This document shows positions 46,077 to 53,715 of a stretch of DNA of 64,000 nucleotides, in pieces. Each line of letters opens with the position of its first letter. The stretch's first letter is position 1. Origin of the DNA: Novosphingobium sediminis (lineage in GTDB: Bacteria; Pseudomonadota; Alphaproteobacteria; Sphingomonadales; Sphingomonadaceae); contig NZ_BJYR01000010.1 of the NCBI RefSeq assembly GCF_007991615.1, forward strand, positions 1 to 64,000, in the 5' to 3' direction. Position numbers and translations under genes: made by a program. The notes under the pieces are model-generated. The model searched no databases, was not told where the DNA came from, and saw nothing but the letters and a program-made list of their open reading frames with translations.

Positions 46077-46516
46077 GGGATCTCTTCGGCTGCGGCGACT
46101 TCAGGCCACTGCGCGATCGCCGTCGTGGCGAGGCGCTTGGCGACTTTGCCCGACGAGGACATTTCCTCGGCCTGCGCGATCGAATCGATCCACAAGCTCT
46201 TGGTGCCCATCATCCGTCCGAGCAGGAGGAATGCCAGCATCGGTGCGGAGCCCGTGGTCACGATGGCATGCGGCCGCTCGCGCAGCATGATCCCGGCCGC
46301 CTTGACCATGACTTTGCCGAAAGCGAGCTTGTCGAAGCGCGAAGCATCGGGAACCGTGTAGTACCGGGCGCCGGGGACCGCCGACGTGTAATTCTCGAAC
46401 ATCGAGACATACGCGACATCCCAGCCCTCGAAAGCAGGGCGCAGGCGAAGCAGTTCGATCCAGTGGCCTCCGCCCGACGCAATCGCGAGCAGGCGCTTTT
46501 TCGGGGTGCCGGCCAC
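46055..46516 (-). CDS. pssD: PssD-like glycosyltransferase subunit (Alg14-type)
   Basis: A 153-residue membrane-anchoring half of the two-part transferase. The Alg14 motif is IASGGGHWIELLRL near 12-25. The hydrophobic anchor region is PHAIVTTGSAPMLAFLLLGRMMG near 80-105. It recruits PssE to the membrane and contributes the acceptor site. It lies 3 bases after the Gfo/Idh gene, in one operon. Confidence 0.85.
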   Translation of the reverse strand: MAGTPKKRLLAIASGGGHWIELLRLRPAFEGWDVAYVSMFENYTSAVPGARYYTVPDASRFDKLAFGKVMVKAAGIMLRERPHAIVTTGSAPMLAFLLLGRMMGTKSLWIDSIAQAEEMSSSGKVAKRLATTAIAQWPEVAAAEEIPCWGAVL

Positions 46517-46519
46517 AGC

Positions 46520-47617
46520 TCAGCGTCCCAGGATGCGCCCGACGAGGCCCGATTTGCGCGGCGCAATCTCGGTTGCACCGAAGTTGCCGACCGCGCCGCC
46601 GTCAGCCGCGACCGCGCGAATCATCTCGATCGTCGCATCGGTTTCCGCCGCGCTCTGGAAAGTGTTCTCTCGCGGCGCCGTGCCGGTCATGATCGCGTTG
46701 CCGAATGCTTCGAGCTGTGCGCTGTATTCCTCGCCGCGCAGGTAGAAGCTCACCGGGGGCGTGAGGTCGGTAATGTAGTTGACGGTCCAGCCGGTCTTGT
46801 AGCCTTCGGGGATCGGCGCAGTGCCGGTCAGGAATACCTGGATTTCCTGCCGGTCGGCATAAATCCGCCCGGCCGTGCCCCATACCGTGATCCGCGTGGT
46901 CATCTTGCGGACCGAGGGATCGGACCAGTTGACCGAAAGCTGCCCGGTTGCACCGCCGGCAAAACCGAGCGAGGCATAAACCTCGTCGTCCACCTCGGCC
47001 GAGAAGCCGCTCTTGAGCATCGCGCCCGAACAGGCGGCGGGTTCGCCGAAGAACCAGTTCATCAGGTTGAGCGGGTGAGCCGCATAATCGTAAAGGCAGC
47101 CGCCGCCGCCGCCGGCCTTGCCGCGCCAGGTCGGCTTCGATGGCTTGAGCACCACCGGTCCGTAAGCTTCGCCCTGCACGTGGCTGACCGTGCCGATCGC
47201 GCCAGCGGCAAGCAGTCGGCGCATCTCGCCGAACGTGCCGATGAAGCGGTTGTGGTAGCCGACTTGAGTCACAAGCCCCTTGGCTTCGGCGGCGATGCCA
47301 AGCTCGCGCGAGACGGCGGACGACAGCGTCAGCGGCTTCTCGCAGAAGACATGCAAACCCTTGTCGATGGCCTTGCGCGCCATCCACTCGTGCGTGGTGG
47401 TCGGCGTGGCGATGATCACCGCCTGCAGACCGGGCGTTTCGAGCAGCTTGTCGAAATCGGCAATGAACGGGATGCGGGTGTACTTCTCGAGTACGCCGCC
47501 GACGATCTCCGAGGTGTCGCACATGGCGATGACGTTGAAATGATCGAGTGCGTTGGCAATGGCAAGGTGGGACAGGCCCATCTTCCCGAGCCCGACTACA
47601 GCAACGTTGACTGCCAT
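46520..47617 (-). CDS. Gfo/Idh/MocA-family oxidoreductase, second copy
   Basis: A 365-residue oxidoreductase. The Rossmann motif is VAVVGLGKMGLSHLAIA, the family EKP is in VFCEKPLTLSSAV near 94, and the catalytic-domain YDYAAHPLNLMNWFFG lies near 183-198. It differs from the copy at 32605 (GGGGCLYDYAAHPL versus GGILIDQGIHML), so the two probably act on different sugars. ATG 47617 is preceded by a G-rich site; the frame is open to 47683. It is the first gene of the operon with pssD, pssE and the unknown protein. Confidence 0.85.
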   Translation of the reverse strand: MAVNVAVVGLGKMGLSHLAIANALDHFNVIAMCDTSEIVGGVLEKYTRIPFIADFDKLLETPGLQAVIIATPTTTHEWMARKAIDKGLHVFCEKPLTLSSAVSRELGIAAEAKGLVTQVGYHNRFIGTFGEMRRLLAAGAIGTVSHVQGEAYGPVVLKPSKPTWRGKAGGGGGCLYDYAAHPLNLMNWFFGEPAACSGAMLKSGFSAEVDDEVYASLGFAGGATGQLSVNWSDPSVRKMTTRITVWGTAGRIYADRQEIQVFLTGTAPIPEGYKTGWTVNYITDLTPPVSFYLRGEEYSAQLEAFGNAIMTGTAPRENTFQSAAETDATIEMIRAVAADGGAVGNFGATEIAPRKSGLVGRILGR

Positions 47618-47940
47618 TCGTTCCCCCACCTCAGGAGCGCTGATCCCGGCACGATTGTGCGGTGCAAGATCGTCCGTTGGCAAGTGCGAAAAAAACTGCC
47701 GATGGACCGATCGGAGGACTGTTTATCCAAATGCCTACGAGAGGCAACCCCAAAACGGAAGTATTTCATAACCCGCTGAAAATACAACTGAAGGCGCTCC
47801 GCAGTGTCGTTTGCACACTTGTGGATTGCTGCAGTCTCGTGTGGCCGATCAGGCCGTATGCCGCAGTGCGATGTTGTCGACGAAAAGTTGGCTGGGGGCC
47901 AGTCTGGTCGAACTGCCGCAAGCGTGTGAAAGTCGAGGCC
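47618..47940. other. Intergenic region between the GH5 gene and the Gfo/Idh operon
   Basis: This 323-base gap lies between two minus-strand genes. The half near 47,650-47,800 is AT-richer and probably holds the promoter of the Gfo/Idh-pssD-pssE operon. The half near 47,849-47,940 encodes, out of frame with GH5, a peptide ending LAPSQLFVDNIALRHTA, which looks like the end of a sugar-binding beta-sandwich domain. No terminator is certain. Confidence 0.45.
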
Positions 47941-49134
47941 CTACTTCGTTGCGGCTGGCGGTGATCCAGGATCCCGCAGCCCGATCGCGGGGAGCATGCC
48001 GGGAAGCCAAACCAGGTTCTTGTGATCGAAGAACTCGAACGAGTTGGTATAGGAATAGTAGCACTGCGGCACGCCGAGCTGCGTAAAGGCCTTGTGTATG
48101 TCTCGCACGTACGCAGCCCGCTGGGGCAATGGTGCGGTATCATAGGCGCCGGATTCGCCGAGGAGCGGTATCTTTCCGCTTCTCTTGATATAGGCGCGGA
48201 CCTTTTCGACGTCGGCGGCCAGCTGCTGTGCATCGCCCGGCATCTTCGCCCTGCGTTCCGCTTCACTCTGCACGCCATAGACCCGGCCAAGCGGAGGAAC
48301 TTTGCCCTTGCCCCACGTGGCGCCCTGATGGGTGAAAAAGTACGGATAGTAGTAGTGGAACGTCGGCCAGACGTAGGGATCGTTCGGCAAGGCCAGCGTG
48401 GCCAGCGATTCCACCCGGCTGGAGCGGTCCCCCCCGATTATGACCGGACGATCACGCGAAACCTTGCGCACCTCGGCGAGCGATGGCGCCAGCGCGGCAA
48501 GCAGGTTGTCGTTGGTGTAGGGCAGCTGCGGCTCGTTCATCAGTTCGAACCAGAGATGTTTGGAACTCTTTGCAGCGTACTGGCGGGCAAGTTGCTTCCA
48601 TACGTCCCTCATCCACGCCCTGCTAGCGGGGCTGCCAGCATCCGGGTCGTGCAGGAAGAAGTTCTGATTGACGAGAATGACGTTGAGGCCTTGTGCCAGT
48701 GCAGCATCCAGCATGTCGGAGACGCGTGCGAGCCACTTCGGATCGATGGTGTGCGGCGGCTTGGGATCGCTCGCCGATCGCCAGTTCACTTGCAGGCGTA
48801 TTGTGGTGAAACCGGCCGCACGAATGTTCGCCATGTCCCCTGCATCAAGCCGCTTGCCGGGGCTCTCGCCGCCGAGGCTCGGGGCGAAGTTGCTCACATT
48901 GATGCACATGCCGACAGGCAGGCTGGCTGGCGGTGACTTCGCCATGGCCGGCTCTTCGAGCGCGGCCCACAGACTGCTTTCGTCACCGGAAGACTGCGTT
49001 GACAGATTGGCGCAGGAGGCTGCAACGAAAGCGCAGGAGAGCGCAGCGGCACTCCCGAATGAAAAAAGGTGGTTGCGGACGTATGTCGCAATGCGTCCCG
49101 CCACAAAGCGTGTGGTCGGATCATGACCAGGCAT
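47941..49134 (-). CDS. Glycoside hydrolase family 5-type lipoprotein
   Basis: A 397-residue exported protein with a lipoprotein-like signal (AALSCAFVAASCANLS, lipobox AASC). The catalytic (beta/alpha)8 domain starts PVGMCINVSNFAPSLGG. The acid/base Glu is in WFELMNEPQLPY near 198, and the nucleophile Glu in IPLLGESGAY near 326. GH5 enzymes cut beta-1,4-glucans or mannans. Within an exopolysaccharide locus it may trim, release or recycle the polymer. It ends abruptly after LRDPGSPPAATK, with a possible domain relic beyond. Confidence 0.88.
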   Translation of the reverse strand: MPGHDPTTRFVAGRIATYVRNHLFSFGSAAALSCAFVAASCANLSTQSSGDESSLWAALEEPAMAKSPPASLPVGMCINVSNFAPSLGGESPGKRLDAGDMANIRAAGFTTIRLQVNWRSASDPKPPHTIDPKWLARVSDMLDAALAQGLNVILVNQNFFLHDPDAGSPASRAWMRDVWKQLARQYAAKSSKHLWFELMNEPQLPYTNDNLLAALAPSLAEVRKVSRDRPVIIGGDRSSRVESLATLALPNDPYVWPTFHYYYPYFFTHQGATWGKGKVPPLGRVYGVQSEAERRAKMPGDAQQLAADVEKVRAYIKRSGKIPLLGESGAYDTAPLPQRAAYVRDIHKAFTQLGVPQCYYSYTNSFEFFDHKNLVWLPGMLPAIGLRDPGSPPAATK

Positions 49135-49263
49135 CGCCTAAGCTCCATCTCGATTGCAGGGCTGCCAGGCCCAATCGTCCCGCGGATAGCTAAGCACCGG
49201 AGCAGGATGCTTGCAAGCCCGCCGCAGCAAAGTGTGCAGGCGCAGCAAAATCTGCGGGTCCCT

Positions 49264-49299
49264 GCACCTGATCCGCTGCCATGGCAGCGGATCAGGTGC
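49264..49299. repeat. 36-base perfect palindrome
   Basis: The 36 bases read identically on both strands. The left half is GCACCTGATCCGCTGCCA and the right half its exact complement, with no spacer. It lies between the GH5 start and the tailspike stop. As RNA it would form a very stable hairpin. No T-run follows on either strand, so it is not a standard terminator. Confidence 0.9.
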
Positions 49300-49346
49300 G
49301 TGTTGGGCATGCTCTGCAACACTAACGCCTGATAGGCTGAAGCAGA

Positions 49347-51770
49347 TCAGAAACCGTAGTCATCACCAAGGGCCACGACATGCAATGTCGGTCTGAGTTG
49401 CACCGAAATCGCCGGATCCGCGATTGGTGCTCCGAATGACCCGACGGAACTGGCACTATCGACGTATATCGCGAGCTGTGTTGCCGATGGCACATCCACC
49501 ACCTTGAAGGTGCCGTTGAGCGAAGCGTTCACCGAACCGCTGATCGCCACCACGTCACCGGTGTTGAATCCGTGTGCAGCTGCGAAATTGACGAAGCCAA
49601 GGTTGGTGTTGTTGGACCCGCCGTTGCGTCCAGTCAGATAGCTCGAGGTGCCGATAACAGCGGACGGTGCCGCCTCGGCCGTGCCGCACTTGAAGTACAG
49701 CCGCGCGCCGGCATTGCGCAGCTTGCCCGCTTCGTTGGCGTGCAGTCCCGGCTCGACAACAGCTGTCTTGTTGCTGAGAGCCGTCAATGCCGAGGTTCCC
49801 GAAGATGAAACGAGGTTTGTCGCGCCGCTCTCGTTCCAGACCCCGGCGGTAGCGGTCGTGATCGCCTTGGACGGCGACAGGTAGGCGACCTTGCCGACCC
49901 GGTACTGCCCCTTGTTTGACGTATACATGTCCTGCGCCGTGGTGACCGTAAGATCGGCGTCGAACCGGAAGCTGACGGTCTGTTCCGGGATAAGGTTGCC
50001 GAGCCTGACGAGGCCGGAGTAGTTCGCCGGGAAGCTCAACTGCCCGGTGGGATAGAACCCGCCGTCGCGGCCGCATTGCCAGTTGCCGATCTCCAGCTTG
50101 GTCTGGTTGGACGAGGCGTCGCGCACCAGGAACGCCACGGACGCATTCACGATGTTCTTGCTCGTGTGCAGATTGTCGATCCGCCAGATTCCGCGATTGC
50201 CGCCCAGCCCGGTGGAGGCCGTGCTGCGGGGGGTGAACAGGCCGCAGCTGGTCGTGATGTCCGAGGATAGCATCGTGCAATAGACCACCTGCACGACATC
50301 GATCTGAAGCGATTGCACGGCGCCAGCGATAAGCCCCGTACCGTCGGTCTTCAGCCGGCACGCCTCGAAATGCACCGAGCCCAGCACGACATTGTCAGCG
50401 CCGATGTACCAGGCGTCACCGGTAAAGTTGAAGTGCTCGATATTGGTGATCCCGTGCTTGTCCCCGTTGCGGAAAGTTTCGTGGATTGCCGAGACGAGCG
50501 TGAGCGGCGGGCTGGATATATCCGCGAAGGCGGTGGTGCAGGTCACGTAACGATTGACGAAGCTATCCTGTGTGCCGCTTCCGCGGTCCACCCAGCCCCA
50601 GCGGCTCGGATTCTCGATGAAGACCTGGCCCCAGGTATTCGAGAATCGTACCGGATTGGTGCCAAGATCGCTCGCGTTGACCAGCTTGTTGGGCGCCACC
50701 GCCACCCGCTTGCCGATCGCCGCCGCTGAAGGCATGGGATCGCGCAAAGTCAGGACGTCAGTCGCAACGCCCACGATCCGCGTGGTGTGATAGCCGCCTG
50801 CATCAAGCGCGATCTGCACGTACATCCCGGGCAGCCACGGGTAGGCCGCGTTCAGATCGGTCTGTGCGTTTGCAACCTTGACGGTGGTTGCAGCAGCGGC
50901 AGCGGCGAGCGCGAGAGAGCTGTTGATCGCGCCGGGGAAGAAGACGCCGACTGCCCCTTGGTACGTGTGCAGATAGGGCACCGACGACATGTACAGGCCG
51001 CTGCCCTGGCCGGGGTTCACCGTGCAGAGCAGGCACACCGCGCCATAGTTCGTCGAAGGCTGGGCATTCATGAACGACAGCCTGGGGAAGCGCCATTCCG
51101 AGCGCGTTCCATAGAACGTCATCACCGGAATGTTGTCGGTCCGCTGGATGATCTCGGCGCCAACTTCCGCACGCACTCCGCTCGTGGATGCCGCGACCGC
51201 ATCGCCGTTCCAGTGGATTGTCCTGGTCGTCCCGTACTTGCCCGGCGGCATCACCCGCCAGCATAGCTCGCCCGCCCACGCGTTCAGCGCGTCGGCATTG
51301 TCGGTCCCCGGTGCTGCGGGTGAGACGTAGTCGGCTTTTGCCCCGAAGTGGAAGGGGGTGAGGCGCTGGGTTACGGGGAATGTGAGCAGCCGTGCATCTG
51401 CCGGGGCGAAGATGGCGTCGGTGTCGTTGGCGCGAAAACCCTTCGCGAAATTGAGCGCAAAGCCATTCGCCGAAAGCGTCGCCCCGCCCATGAACTCGAT
51501 CATCACCGCAAACGTCGTGACCGTGCCGGTCGCCACCCACGCGAGGCCGTTGACGATGACCCTGGACTTGCCGGCGGCGACAGCCTGAGCGCAGGCCAGT
51601 TCGACCCCGCCATGTGCCGTTGCGAATACGGCATCGCGGTATCCATTGCCGAGATCACCAAGCGTGCCGCCGTTCGGCAGGGAGACGAGGCTTGCTCCCT
51701 TGCCGGGGGCTGAAGACGCGAGGTCAGCGACTTTTGCGGAAGTGAGCCGCGCGAAAGCATCAACGCTCAT
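49347..51770 (-). CDS. Phage-tailspike-like beta-helix protein (pectate lyase 3 fold)
   Basis: An 807-residue protein with phage tail-fibre features. The N-terminal segment (1-130) is rich in Ala/Val. The Pectate_lyase_3 start is recognisable as FHFGAKADYVSPAAPGTDNADALN near 137-160, then VMPPGKYGTTRTIHW. A long beta-helix-like repeat region (about 170-620) follows. A C-terminal HGFNTGDVVAISGSVNASLNG near 743-763 is typical of phage and host-specificity proteins. No signal peptide is visible. Such proteins bind or cleave bacterial polysaccharides. It follows its small partner by 4 bases. No other phage gene is near. Confidence 0.75.
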   Translation of the reverse strand: MSVDAFARLTSAKVADLASSAPGKGASLVSLPNGGTLGDLGNGYRDAVFATAHGGVELACAQAVAAGKSRVIVNGLAWVATGTVTTFAVMIEFMGGATLSANGFALNFAKGFRANDTDAIFAPADARLLTFPVTQRLTPFHFGAKADYVSPAAPGTDNADALNAWAGELCWRVMPPGKYGTTRTIHWNGDAVAASTSGVRAEVGAEIIQRTDNIPVMTFYGTRSEWRFPRLSFMNAQPSTNYGAVCLLCTVNPGQGSGLYMSSVPYLHTYQGAVGVFFPGAINSSLALAAAAAATTVKVANAQTDLNAAYPWLPGMYVQIALDAGGYHTTRIVGVATDVLTLRDPMPSAAAIGKRVAVAPNKLVNASDLGTNPVRFSNTWGQVFIENPSRWGWVDRGSGTQDSFVNRYVTCTTAFADISSPPLTLVSAIHETFRNGDKHGITNIEHFNFTGDAWYIGADNVVLGSVHFEACRLKTDGTGLIAGAVQSLQIDVVQVVYCTMLSSDITTSCGLFTPRSTASTGLGGNRGIWRIDNLHTSKNIVNASVAFLVRDASSNQTKLEIGNWQCGRDGGFYPTGQLSFPANYSGLVRLGNLIPEQTVSFRFDADLTVTTAQDMYTSNKGQYRVGKVAYLSPSKAITTATAGVWNESGATNLVSSSGTSALTALSNKTAVVEPGLHANEAGKLRNAGARLYFKCGTAEAAPSAVIGTSSYLTGRNGGSNNTNLGFVNFAAAHGFNTGDVVAISGSVNASLNGTFKVVDVPSATQLAIYVDSASSVGSFGAPIADPAISVQLRPTLHVVALGDDYGF

Positions 51771-51774
51771 CGTT

Positions 51775-52140
51775 TCAGCTCCCAGCCCGGATCATGACGG
51801 TTGCACCGGCACCCTGTCGTGCCTTGAGATAGCAACTGCCGGGCAGTCGATAGCGGCCTGCGGCGGCTATCGTGGCGAGCGAGAGGCCGCCGCGGTCCCA
51901 CGCATTGCAATCATTGAAGGTGACCCCATCAAAGCTGTCCTGAAAGACGTAGGCGGTCGTCGGCGTTCCGATGATCTGGATTTCGATGTCTGGATAGACC
52001 CGGCCATTGAACGTCGCCGTCGGCGTCCAGGTGGCAGGCATCAGCATTGGCTGGGTGGTTACTTCCGCGAAGGTGTCGTCACCGATGTCGACGAGCCGCT
52101 TTTGCAGGCTCCCTACGGTGGTGAAAGTAAAGTCTGGCAT
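51775..52140 (-). CDS. Small phage-structural-like protein, partner of the tailspike-like gene
   Basis: A 121-residue protein (start MPDFTFTTVGSLQKRL). Its beta-rich sequence contains YPDIEIQIIGTPTTAYVFQDSFDGVTFNDC and ends GATVMIRAGS. It resembles small tail-associated proteins found beside tail fibres in sphingomonad prophages, but I cannot assign a family. The frame is open to 52245; ATG 52140 avoids a Cys/His-rich non-family leader. It is transcribed with the tailspike-like gene. Confidence 0.6.
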   Translation of the reverse strand: MPDFTFTTVGSLQKRLVDIGDDTFAEVTTQPMLMPATWTPTATFNGRVYPDIEIQIIGTPTTAYVFQDSFDGVTFNDCNAWDRGGLSLATIAAAGRYRLPGSCYLKARQGAGATVMIRAGS

Positions 52141-52524
52141 GCGTTGCTCCGAGCAAAAGGGGCGCGCTTCGGGGCGGTGGTTCCGGCTGCATCGGAAATG
52201 TCCGGCACAGAGGAGAATCACCATCCCTGCCAATGGGTGTTCCAAATGAATTCCAACATATCAACATAAATCACCAAATAGGTTCGTTGCGGGCTGAGCT
52301 TGCTCGTGAAGCCAGCTTCGGAGTTGGTCGGGGAATCCGGTTCAAATGGTCCGGGGAACAGGCAAGGTTGGCTGCGGAAGTGGAAAGCGTCGGGCGGAGC
52401 GCACGTTCTCTTCGCCGATCTTGGACGCGGCGCCGCAACCGGGGTTGAAACCTGTTGCATCAGCTTGGGAACGGACTTGCGGGCCGGGACATGACCCAGC
52501 CAGGCCAGTCGCAACGGCCGCGCG
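52141..52524. other. Intergenic region upstream of the phage-like gene pair
   Basis: A gene-free stretch of 384 bases. An AT-rich patch at about 52,240-52,290 (TTGATATGTTGG on the minus strand) is a likely promoter area for the tailspike-like pair. The rest is GC-rich and shows no repeat, terminator or coding frame that I trust. Confidence 0.45.
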
Positions 52525-53712
52525 TTAACGGCTTAGCGAGAGAGCCACGTCGTCGAGGTGGATCGGCGCACCGGGCGCCAGCCAGAAGATCAACTGTCGG
52601 ACCTGGCATTGGTTGTCGATCACGAATTGCTGCCGCCAGGTGTCCGATTTCCCGGCGACCGGCTCGCCAACCTGCGCCTTGCTGAAGTCGGCATTGCAGG
52701 CGAGCGAAACCTGAAGCGCACGCGCTTGCGCAGAGTTTGTATCCGGCGTCCTCCAGGACAATTGGTAGCGGCCGGGCTTCAGCACCACGATCTGCTGCAC
52801 GATCGGCAAGCTGACCGTACCGGTGACTTCGAGCGCAAGACTGCGCTGGCCGCCATCCCCTGCGATCGTGATCTCTGCGTCACCTCGATTCGAAAGCTGC
52901 CAATCGAACGCTGTCGACTTCTGCAAGGTGTCGATATGATCAAAGCCACCATCGTAGAGCAGTGCGCCAGAAGTTTCGCAATTGAGTTGCCAAACCGACT
53001 GGGCCTCTTGGATCATCCCAAGATTGATCAGGCGCTGCGTAATGAATTCGGAAGTTGGGCAGTCCCACACTCCCTTTCCGGTCCGGCGCATCAGGTCAAT
53101 CCGCTGCAAGACCTGATCAGCCGGGAGTTCACTGACTGTCGTGACCATCGTACGCGCCCAGACCGGTGCAAGCTTCAGGCGTTCGGCAAGCGCGCTCCGG
53201 CCTGCCTCGCTGGCGGCAACGGCGGCAAGCAGGCGATCGCGATTCTCATCGGAAGGCGCCTGCCGCAGCAACGCATCAAGTCGCTCGGCGGCAACTTTGT
53301 AATCCTGGTCCTGGAGTGCCTGATCGAGCCAGTAGATCTGCGTCATCCCATCGCGCCAGCCCAACTGCCCTGAAACACTGAAGGCTTTGTGTGCTTCCGC
53401 GGTGTGCTGGGAATAGAGCTGGGCTTGCCCGAGGATCGAAACAGCCTGCGCGGAGATCGGATCGGAGGCCACCGCCCTGCGTGCATACGCGATGGCGTGG
53501 GCCGGGCCTTGACGAACGAAGGTGAGCATCGCGCGCGCTCGTGCCGCGCCGGTGTCGTATGGCCAACCGACGAAGCTGGGGGAGTTCGGAAACTCCCGGC
53601 TCTGCCGATCGGTGCCACTGAGCAAGGCGGCAACGGCCATGACCAGCATGGACACGACCAGGGCCCCCTTGCGGACTCGCCCGGCGACACTCGTGGCGCG
53701 CGGTTCCGACAT
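52525..53712 (-). CDS. TPR-containing membrane-anchored protein of the polysaccharide export operon
   Basis: A 395-residue protein with one N-terminal transmembrane segment (GALVVSMLVMAVAALLSG near 14-31). Helical TPR-like repeats follow (about 55-220: ARRAVASDPISAQAVSILGQAQLYSQHTAEAHKAF). A C-terminal beta-sandwich (about 240-395) ends IHLDDVALSLSR, similar to sugar-binding modules. It lies 3 bases after wzc, so it probably takes part in export or assembly. No named family is recognised. Confidence 0.65.
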   Translation of the reverse strand: MSEPRATSVAGRVRKGALVVSMLVMAVAALLSGTDRQSREFPNSPSFVGWPYDTGAARARAMLTFVRQGPAHAIAYARRAVASDPISAQAVSILGQAQLYSQHTAEAHKAFSVSGQLGWRDGMTQIYWLDQALQDQDYKVAAERLDALLRQAPSDENRDRLLAAVAASEAGRSALAERLKLAPVWARTMVTTVSELPADQVLQRIDLMRRTGKGVWDCPTSEFITQRLINLGMIQEAQSVWQLNCETSGALLYDGGFDHIDTLQKSTAFDWQLSNRGDAEITIAGDGGQRSLALEVTGTVSLPIVQQIVVLKPGRYQLSWRTPDTNSAQARALQVSLACNADFSKAQVGEPVAGKSDTWRQQFVIDNQCQVRQLIFWLAPGAPIHLDDVALSLSR

Positions 53713-53715
53713 GCG

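Noticed and set aside
46322..46338. Third match to the repeat core (GAGCTTGTCGAAGC) inside pssD
   Set aside because: Only the short core matches; there is no second arm, and it lies in coding sequence.
45920..47779. 619-codon plus-strand frame across pssD and the Gfo/Idh gene
   Set aside because: It opposes two well-recognised genes and has a low-complexity Arg/Ala/Asp composition.
47662..47964. 100-codon plus-strand frame in the GH5/Gfo gap
   Set aside because: Cys- and Arg-rich random-looking peptide; the region is better explained as promoter plus possible relic.
47941..52140. Complete prophage
   Set aside because: Only two phage-like proteins are present. No integrase, terminase, capsid, portal, tail-tape or lysis gene and no attachment repeats are visible.
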